64,000 bases of DNA. Origin: Candidatus Obscuribacterium magneticum. Lineage in GTDB: Bacteria > Elusimicrobiota > Elusimicrobia > F11. Made by a program: the position numbers and the translations under genes. The notes beneath the pieces are model-generated. The model ran no database searches and was not told the DNA's origin. It saw only the letters and a list, made by a program, of their open reading frames with translations. Of the stretch, positions 57,992 to 64,000 are shown piece after piece; within the stretch, counting starts at the first letter, position 1; the number at the start of each line of letters is the position of its first letter. The stretch is taken from the NCBI GenBank assembly GCA_020523905.1, contig JAJAPZ010000008.1:1-64000 (forward strand), read 5' to 3'.

Positions 57992-60900
57992 CTCACCACC
58001 GCCACTTTTATGGTGGTGATGGTTTTGCCGTCATTTATCTTCACCAGGTAAATGCCGGAAGCGACTTCTTCTCCGTCCTCATTCCTTCCATCCCAGGAAA
58101 AACTGTTCGTTCCAACCGCGCATTCGCCTTGAAGGGGGCCCTTCACCCGTCCCTGCCGGTTATAGATGTTGATCTCGACGTTGGTGGCCTTGTCGCAGGT
58201 GAAACTGAGGATCGCTTCCGAACCGATCGACGGATGAATGACGTTTCTCTGCGGCCCCAAGTCCGGCGATATTGCGCCAGAGGGCCTTGTATTAACGGTG
58301 ATGGTGACCTCGTCACTCACGGTCAGTTCGCCGTCAAAAGCGGTGAGTCTTAAGGTATAAGCTCCGGCCGCCGAAAATTGGGCGGTGGTATGGATTGTGG
58401 TCGAGCTGTCGAAGGTCACAATCCCGGGTCCGGTGACTTTCCGCCATTGAACAGTGACCGGCCCCGGGACGCCATCATCGGTGACGATGCCATCGAGAGC
58501 GGCGCTGTTTCCGAAAGAGATGGTTTGATTCGGCCCGGCTTCGACCGTCGGGGGATTGTTGGCGGATCCAGACGGTCTCACTGTTATTGTGACATCACTT
58601 CTGGCGTTAAGCAGACTGTCATCGGCGGTCAAAGTGAAGACGTAGGTTCCCTCGGCAGGGAAATGGACAATGGTGGTTAAAGCTTGGGGGTTGTCGATGG
58701 TGGCTGTACTTGGCCCGGAGGATTGGCTCCAAGTGAAGGAAAGAGAACCGTTGGGGAGTTGGTCATCCGTGGCGGAGCCGTTGAGTTTGGCGGTTTGAGG
58801 CAGAGTGATGACTTGCGGGGGCCCGGCGTTGACGATGGGAGCGTGATTCACGGGGTTGACGCCGATTCCATAGAGCCGGGAAAAGGCATGGTAGTCATTC
58901 CCGTAACCGGCATCGCCCCAGTCCAGTTGACCCGAACGATCTTCGTTGTAATAATACAGCTCTCCAAAATCCGACGGCACCCCCAGGTAAACGGAGGGGG
59001 TGACGATCTTTAAAGTGACGTAGTAGGATTTCGCCGGGTCGATGGTGAAGTTGATGACGTCGCTCACTTTGGTGTCGCCGGCAGGTATCGTCACAACATC
59101 GCTGCCCCAAGTCAAGGTGGAGTGTCCATCAAAGGTGACCTGTGTCCAGGTGTTGTCATCGACATACCCGAGTTGACCGCCGGTCAGATCGGCCACGGCA
59201 ATGGAGACGCCTCTGATTTTGGCGTCACGCCCATCGCTGCGCCCCTGAAATTCGAGGACCACCTGTCCGGCCGAACCGGTGATGTGTGCCGATTCCAAAA
59301 GAATCCGTACGGAACTCTCGTACTCGGAATCTATCCATCTCGTAGACCCCGTGCGTTGCACGGCGTCCCACAAAATGCCGGGATAGGCTGGGCGCTTAAT
59401 CGTCTTGAAGGAGATCGTTTGCGTCATGGCATTGCCGGCAAGATCGGACATGGAAGTCCGGACGGGAACGGTCTGGTTGTAAGCGAGGGGCGACGTGGGT
59501 TGATAGTCCACGTAGTAACCATAAGGAGAAGGGTTGATGACCGGAATGACGTCCAGACCGTTGACGGCCAGGCGAATGGTGGATGGGTCGACCCCCGGCA
59601 AAGAGTCGGTGACTTCCAATTGAATGCTGGTTATGAGCGGAACGGAGACTTGGCCGTTGGCCGGGGAGGCGTTCAAAATGACGGGGGCATTATTGTCGGA
59701 ATAACCGCTTCCGATGACGATCGGAAAACCGGCGGCGTTGGATTGCCCTCCCGCGTCGACGACAAAGAGATAAACGGTTTGATTCGTGGCAAAGGAGCCC
59801 TGGTTCATGGTGAAACGAACGACCTCATCCGACCACGAAACAAGGCTTTGCTCAATTTCGCCGCCGCCCCCGCGCACGGGCTGCGCCCCGATGGTGACAT
59901 GTCCCGCCGCCGCTCCGAAATTTATGCCGATGACGTCGATGCGATATCCGTTTTGAAGTTGCCCGTTGACAGCCACGATGACCGGGCCGCTCATGGATCC
60001 CAGGGGAGCGAACGTCAGCGGGTAGGGATTGCTGGCATCGCGCCGTTCCGCCAAAATGGAGGCGGTGATTGCAACCGGACAGTAACTTGGGATGCGGGCA
60101 AAGTGGCCGCTCCGCAGGATTCGGGTCGGATTCGCCTGATTCCGGTCCGCCAGCATGGTGTAATCCATCAGTTCCAGTTTGGCGACGCCGTCGGCATTGG
60201 TCCGGCCGGTGAAAGGCATCCCCGTGAAGTCGTGAACCTCGATCGTCTGGTTGGCGAGCGGCTGGCCCTGGGGATTCTGCGCCCGGACGTAAAGGGAATG
60301 GCCGACGGAGAAATCCCGGCGGCCCGTGCCAATGAACTCGTAATTGCCCAGGCTCGCGCCCCCTTCGACGGTGGTGTCGATGAAGTCATTATTGTAGGAA
60401 TCCCAGTACCAAAAGCCGTTAATGAGAGTCCTGTACCGGGAATCGTTTCCTTCGCGCACCAGCGTGCAGCCTTTGAAGTCGTGGTTTCCGCCGCCGCCGT
60501 AATCGTCCATGAAACGGATATTGCAGATGTTGGAGATGAAGCGGTTATTTTGATAAAGGATGGGCAGTTGCAACGGCACGCGATCCGGCAATCCTTGGGC
60601 GACCACACAGGCGGCATTGGATGTCTGCGCGTCATCCACCATGACTTTGACGACGTTGTCGCTGAAGACAAGATTTTTGACGTAAGGGTCTGAAAAAAAC
60701 TGAACGCCGCGCATGGTCGATGTCCCGTTGCGTCCTTTAATTAATAGGACATTGCCGGTGTAGATATTGTTTTCGTAAGGAACGAAAGAGCCTCCGTACT
60801 GAGTGAGGCGGATGCCGTTCACAGAAGACATGGCGCCGTATTCGTCGCTTCGATTGTTGGGTACCTCCCCTTGCAGGTGGATGTAGTTGTCATGAATATT

Positions 60901-62076
60901 AATCTGAGTATTCCAGCCGATGGCATTAACATGGTACCCAGTCCCAAAAATTTTATTGTTTGAGACTTCAAAGCCAGGATAGGGGACTATGCCGAAAGCG
61001 TTCGTAGCATAGCTGTCTATATACAATTCATTGGAATCATAAGGCCCCTCGTACACAATCGCTATTTGACGGCATCTTTTGACCAGATTGTGATGGATGG
61101 GATTCGGGCCGCTTCCCACGATGGCCCGGATGGCTTGATGACGGTTGTCGATGACGGATCCTCGGTCGACAACCACATTGTGATGAACATAGGAAGTTCC
61201 CCAATGGGTTATTATTCCCCCGACGCTATCCCCGGAATAATCTGCGGTAATTCCAGCGATTTCCACCTCACCGGTACAATTGTAAATCGGATTGAAACCA
61301 TATTGGATTGTGCCGGCGCCATTGTTCGCGCCCTGCTTGATTGTTCCGTTGTATATTTTTACTCCCGTCGGCCTGTTCCAGAGACCGACGTACACGCCGA
61401 AGGTCGAGTCATCGTAGTAAACGTACCGGTCCCAGCCCACGTTCTGAACAAGAGGCGTTCCGTTGTCGTAGGTCACCGTGTGGCCGTTTAAGTCCAGGGT
61501 GACGCCATCCGCCTGGATCGAAAACGCACGCGTCTGCGCCACGATGTCCTGCGTGACGATGTAGGTGGTATCGGGTTGATTCAGTAAATACGGGGGGGAG
61601 CCCATATTCCCTGGAATGTAGACGGCGTTGGGGAAACTTCCGGTTTGGAAAGTTCCGTTTCTGGTGATCTGCTGGCCCCGCTCATCGGTGGCGACAAGTT
61701 GATACATATAATTGGTGTTGGGTTGTAAGTTCTTTAAATAATGGAGGTGTAAATAATAGTACCGGTCGGGACCGGGCGTGCTATTTTCATTGACCGAACT
61801 GATGCCGTATCTCACGGTGGAAGAAGAGGGAAGATTCGTTTCGAATCCGATGGCGACCGAATTTTGGGATTCGCGTATCCAGTCACCGGTGGGGAGGAAG
61901 TAAAGATTCTGGCCAAATTTCGGGTAGACCAACTCCCTGGCGTCCGGAATTTCCGCCCCGAAGTTCTGAAGGCAGTATTGGTTGAAGTCGTCGTAAAGAT
62001 CCGCCCAAAGGCGTTGGGAACCGAAAGAAAGTAAAACGAATACGATCAGAACGAAGAATTTATTAATCCGTTTCAT
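57988..62076 (-). CDS. Giant secreted FN3/beta-helix/Ig/PKD protein with FlgD-like C-terminal domain (group 3)
   Basis: 1362 residues with its own AAAGGAGG ribosome site 11 bases after the previous stop and a clean signal peptide (FFVLIVFVLLSFGSQRLWA). Domains with approximate residues: FN3-like 60-160 (VAIGFETNLPSSSTVRYG; YYYLHLHYLKNLQPNTNYMY), beta-helix 170-620 (VTLDLNGHTVTYDNG; VSNNKIFGTGYHV), regulatory-like Ig 625-690, IPT/TIG 730-830, bacterial Ig 840-940, unassigned beta domain 940-1110 (ILWDAVQRTG...DFGELYYYNEDRSG), two PKD 1110-1280, sorting domain 1290-1362 ending KVAVVR. It parallels the next gene module for module, and its sorting domain is almost the same as that of 31398-33491. 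Confidence 0.86.
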   Translation of the reverse strand: MKRINKFFVLIVFVLLSFGSQRLWADLYDDFNQYCLQNFGAEIPDARELVYPKFGQNLYFLPTGDWIRESQNSVAIGFETNLPSSSTVRYGISSVNENSTPGPDRYYYLHLHYLKNLQPNTNYMYQLVATDERGQQITRNGTFQTGSFPNAVYIPGNMGSPPYLLNQPDTTYIVTQDIVAQTRAFSIQADGVTLDLNGHTVTYDNGTPLVQNVGWDRYVYYDDSTFGVYVGLWNRPTGVKIYNGTIKQGANNGAGTIQYGFNPIYNCTGEVEIAGITADYSGDSVGGIITHWGTSYVHHNVVVDRGSVIDNRHQAIRAIVGSGPNPIHHNLVKRCRQIAIVYEGPYDSNELYIDSYATNAFGIVPYPGFEVSNNKIFGTGYHVNAIGWNTQINIHDNYIHLQGEVPNNRSDEYGAMSSVNGIRLTQYGGSFVPYENNIYTGNVLLIKGRNGTSTMRGVQFFSDPYVKNLVFSDNVVKVMVDDAQTSNAACVVAQGLPDRVPLQLPILYQNNRFISNICNIRFMDDYGGGGNHDFKGCTLVREGNDSRYRTLINGFWYWDSYNNDFIDTTVEGGASLGNYEFIGTGRRDFSVGHSLYVRAQNPQGQPLANQTIEVHDFTGMPFTGRTNADGVAKLELMDYTMLADRNQANPTRILRSGHFARIPSYCPVAITASILAERRDASNPYPLTFAPLGSMSGPVIVAVNGQLQNGYRIDVIGINFGAAAGHVTIGAQPVRGGGGEIEQSLVSWSDEVVRFTMNQGSFATNQTVYLFVVDAGGQSNAAGFPIVIGSGYSDNNAPVILNASPANGQVSVPLITSIQLEVTDSLPGVDPSTIRLAVNGLDVIPVINPSPYGYYVDYQPTSPLAYNQTVPVRTSMSDLAGNAMTQTISFKTIKRPAYPGILWDAVQRTGSTRWIDSEYESSVRILLESAHITGSAGQVVLEFQGRSDGRDAKIRGVSIAVADLTGGQLGYVDDNTWTQVTFDGHSTLTWGSDVVTIPAGDTKVSDVINFTIDPAKSYYVTLKIVTPSVYLGVPSDFGELYYYNEDRSGQLDWGDAGYGNDYHAFSRLYGIGVNPVNHAPIVNAGPPQVITLPQTAKLNGSATDDQLPNGSLSFTWSQSSGPSTATIDNPQALTTIVHFPAEGTYVFTLTADDSLLNARSDVTITVRPSGSANNPPTVEAGPNQTISFGNSAALDGIVTDDGVPGPVTVQWRKVTGPGIVTFDSSTTIHTTAQFSAAGAYTLRLTAFDGELTVSDEVTITVNTRPSGAISPDLGPQRNVIHPSIGSEAILSFTCDKATNVEINIYNRQGRVKGPLQGECAVGTNSFSWDGRNEDGEEVASGIYLVKINDGKTITTIKVAVVR

Positions 62077-62087
62077 GATCGCCTCCT

Positions 62088-64000
62088 TTACCGCACCACC
62101 GCGACTTTTTCTTTGATGGGCTCCTGTCCATCCGGTTTGATGATAACGATATAGATGCCGCTGGCAACTTTTGATCCCTCGCTATTGGTGCCGTCCCAAC
62201 TCACCGTGTTGTCACCCGCCGGGAAACCCTTGTCTGCAATTTCTTTGATCAGGCCATCCCGTCCGTAGATATTGATCACGACGTGTTTCGGGCCATCGAG
62301 GTGAAACGTGAAATAGGCGACAGAGGCCTTGTCGGGATAAATGAGATTAATTTCTTTCCCTCCAGGTGAGGGCGATCCTGAAGAAGAAGGGAGTTGGACG
62401 GTGATCGTGACGGATGCGAAGACTTGGGCAGCGCCATCATAGGCGGTGAGGGATAGAACATACGTCCCGACGGATGAGAACGAAGCCGTGGTGGTGACCG
62501 ATTTATTGTTGGAGAAAATGACGGATCCGGGACCCGAGACTTTTTTCCAGACAACATCCACCTTGCCTGGGGGATTCGGGGATCCGTCATCCGAGATAGA
62601 GCCTTGCAAAGCGGCTTCATTGGGGAAATCTATCGTTTGGTTGTTGCCGGCGTTGACCCGAGGAGGGATGTTGGGTGAAACGGGCGTACCGTTGCCGTCG
62701 ATCGCATGCTGAGTGGCGGCGTCGAGCGCGTCGAAATCAGGGCCTAAGTCTTTTCCATCTGTCCCGGCGTTCTTATAGGGGCTGGTTGGAAGGAGCCTGA
62801 AGTTTTTGTTGGCGAAATCCGTGAATCCCACTCCAGAGATGTCATCCGGGAAGAAATTCCCCGGTGGATACCAGGTCGAAGGCGGATCATAATAGCTGTA
62901 ATAGAGATCGCCGGGCCGATTGATGATCGCGTTGTTGGTGAAATTATAAGTACCGGTGTAGTAATCCAAGGCCGGGGTGCCCATTCCTTTGCCCGATCCG
63001 AAAGCTCCGTAATTGCCGTTCGTCACAATGTTGTTGTCGAAGGTCATGTTTCGAGCGACGTACTGCCAGTCGCCCATAAAAAGAAAACCGCCTCCTGTGC
63101 CGTTATGAAGACAGAGATTATGGTCGATGAACAAATCTCCCGTGCCGACGCTGTTTCCCCCTTGGACGGCGAAACAGCCATTACCGCCATAGTTCGCACG
63201 ATCGCTGCCGTCGATGACATTGTTTTTAAATAAAATCCGCTGGGTGACCAGAGAATGATTCGGCGAGTCTTCCGACAAGATATTCATTCCGTTCCCCACG
63301 TTGCGAATAATGTTGTTGGTGATGGTCACGTCCTGAACGACGGACCAGGGAGCGGTATTGTTTTGGTTCCTGGGGGTGAGAACGATAGAAAAACCTCTTT
63401 GCTGGCCGCTATAACCCAGATCCCAGTTGTTCTCCATGACGTTCCCATCCAGCCATACCCGCTGGGCGTTCTTTAACTCAAAGTGATTTTTGATCGTCCA
63501 GTTCTTGCCCGCGAAGTCCGGATTATCCTGCCTCCAATATAAGGGCTTGTAAAAATAATTTCCCCTTATCTCAATATCGGACGGAACGAGGTTCTGAATA
63601 ACGGGGTCTGTGCCGCCGAACATAATATTCTCTCCGGTTGATTCCAGAAAATTATTTACGATTTTGTAGGGCCCCGGCCCATCCCAGACCTGAATGGCCT
63701 GCGAGTCGGACCCATCCTTGAAGTTCTTAAAATAAGAGTTAATAATGGCGATATAACTGCCGTTGGCATTGATTCCTGTTCTGGCGTAATTTTTGTCCGA
63801 TATCGAATGCAGATAACATCTGTCATAAACGATGTGATGCGGCATCTCGTCGACGGAGCTGGCCGCCGATAACACCCAATAAGAATCCGTATCCGGGTGC
63901 TTGAAGCCATGTCCTTGCAAGACCAAATTGTAGGTGCCACCGTTCGCGTTCTCGCATACGATTTCAATCCCCGCTAATCTATAATGATGAGCGCCGAACA
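62088..64000 (-). CDS. Secreted right-handed beta-helix/PKD protein with FlgD-like C-terminal domain (group 2; 5' end outside window)
   Basis: The - frame is open to the right edge: upstream of the first internal start candidate it reads FGAHHYRLAGIEIVCENAN, matching the VFDAHNYRFAGIEF region of the 19117-21462 gene, so the N-terminus lies beyond the window. Visible beta-helix coils include HHIVYDRCYLHSISDKNY, IINSYFKNFKDGSDSQA, VNNFLESTGENIMFGG and ITNNIIRNVGNGM. One PKD domain (PPRVNAGNNQTIDFPNEAAL) and the sorting domain ending KVAVVR follow. The stop is TAA, and the next gene has its own ribosome site. Closest architecture in the window: 19117-21462. Confidence 0.85.
   Translation of the reverse strand, partial: FGAHHYRLAGIEIVCENANGGTYNLVLQGHGFKHPDTDSYWVLSAASSVDEMPHHIVYDRCYLHSISDKNYARTGINANGSYIAIINSYFKNFKDGSDSQAIQVWDGPGPYKIVNNFLESTGENIMFGGTDPVIQNLVPSDIEIRGNYFYKPLYWRQDNPDFAGKNWTIKNHFELKNAQRVWLDGNVMENNWDLGYSGQQRGFSIVLTPRNQNNTAPWSVVQDVTITNNIIRNVGNGMNILSEDSPNHSLVTQRILFKNNVIDGSDRANYGGNGCFAVQGGNSVGTGDLFIDHNLCLHNGTGGGFLFMGDWQYVARNMTFDNNIVTNGNYGAFGSGKGMGTPALDYYTGTYNFTNNAIINRPGDLYYSYYDPPSTWYPPGNFFPDDISGVGFTDFANKNFRLLPTSPYKNAGTDGKDLGPDFDALDAATQHAIDGNGTPVSPNIPPRVNAGNNQTIDFPNEAALQGSISDDGSPNPPGKVDVVWKKVSGPGSVIFSNNKSVTTTASFSSVGTYVLSLTAYDGAAQVFASVTITVQLPSSSGSPSPGGKEINLIYPDKASVAYFTFHLDGPKHVVINIYGRDGLIKEIADKGFPAGDNTVSWDGTNSEGSKVASGIYIVIIKPDGQEPIKEKVAVVR

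Noticed and set aside
59122..60693. A 523-codon open frame on the + strand
   Set aside because: It lies wholly opposite the group 3 gene 57988-62076, which has a clear domain series and signal peptide. The + translation shows no domain or signal peptide; long antisense frames are expected in GC-rich DNA.
10736..62200. FlgD-like domains as evidence of flagellar hook genes
   Set aside because: Only the Ig-like part is shared; every copy is at the C-terminus of a secreted protein with a signal peptide and no flagellar genes are nearby.

Overview
The window is a GC-rich bacterial chromosome segment with two halves. The left 10 kb (+ strand) is housekeeping: the end of mtnA, then ileS, lspA, lgt, rluD, gmk, a LacI-type regulator and a secreted glycoside hydrolase. 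Signal peptidase II, Lgt and an outer-membrane PorV-like protein point to a Gram-negative (diderm) cell. The many proteins with FlgD-like/type IX-like C-terminal domains, and the lack of close resemblance to any cultured genome I recognise, suggest a candidate phylum (Omnitrophota or a relative is my guess, not a conclusion).

From about 10.7 kb to the right edge, nearly everything is on the - strand and forms runs of very large secreted proteins. I count 18 (17 apparently intact or edge-truncated, one decayed) that end in the same roughly 75-residue Ig-like domain: a strand of type IKIYNRQG, then WDG-N-GE-VASGIY, and a terminal [KR]-[LIV]-[ASV]-V-[VLM]-[KR]. Their bodies fall into four paralogous groups. 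Group 1 is beta-propeller plus FN3 (pseudogene 10736-13203, 13200-15881, 43783-46788, 48916-51750). Group 2 is right-handed beta-helix beginning with a TYSLPTGGKTW-type motif (19117-21462, 31398-33491, 51747-53762, 62088-64000). Group 3 is FN3, beta-helix, Ig and PKD giants (21459-24995, 53759-57991, 57988-62076). Group 4 is beta-helix with a jelly-roll-like insert (28678-31401, 33488-36160, 36157-39168, 41126-43786). Loners are a Cys-rich protein (15878-17320), a pectate-lyase-like helix (47033-48919) and a gingipain-type C25 peptidase (25148-27769) whose propeptide is encoded by its own gene (27776-28681). A PorV/PorQ-like outer-membrane protein fused to LysM (39186-40418) heads the longest operon. 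Together this looks like a type IX-like surface-display island: one outer-membrane shuttle, a C25 peptidase, and a large set of sorting-domain cargo probably aimed at polysaccharide.

The cassettes are welded together. At almost every internal junction the TGA stop of one gene overlaps the ATG (once GTG) of the next as ATGA, whereas the two operon-final cassettes whose ends are clean use TAG or TAA. An AbiEi/AbiEii-type module (17333-19032) sits in the middle of the cargo with a palindromic operator. A divergent promoter region at 40419-40662 carries four TTAA blocks spaced exactly 11 bp apart, like a PhoB-family site.

The second theme is palindromic repeat invasion. A repeat of paired arms with core TTCCGGCTTTCGCCGGAA (type A) is inserted in frame three times in ileS, once in mtnA, and at the n-region/h-region boundary of the signal peptides of about nine cargo genes, usually in the frame encoding WIPAFAGMT, so that repeat DNA builds the export signal. 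A second hairpin family with arms GGGGTCAGGTCTTG (type B) is inserted in lgt, across the lgt/rluD junction, within rluD, at the start of the hydrolase gene and at the start of the 40663 gene. A third AT-rich TGCAAATTGCA-type repeat encodes the signal-peptide region of two further cargo genes. No rRNA, tRNA or CRISPR array was seen.
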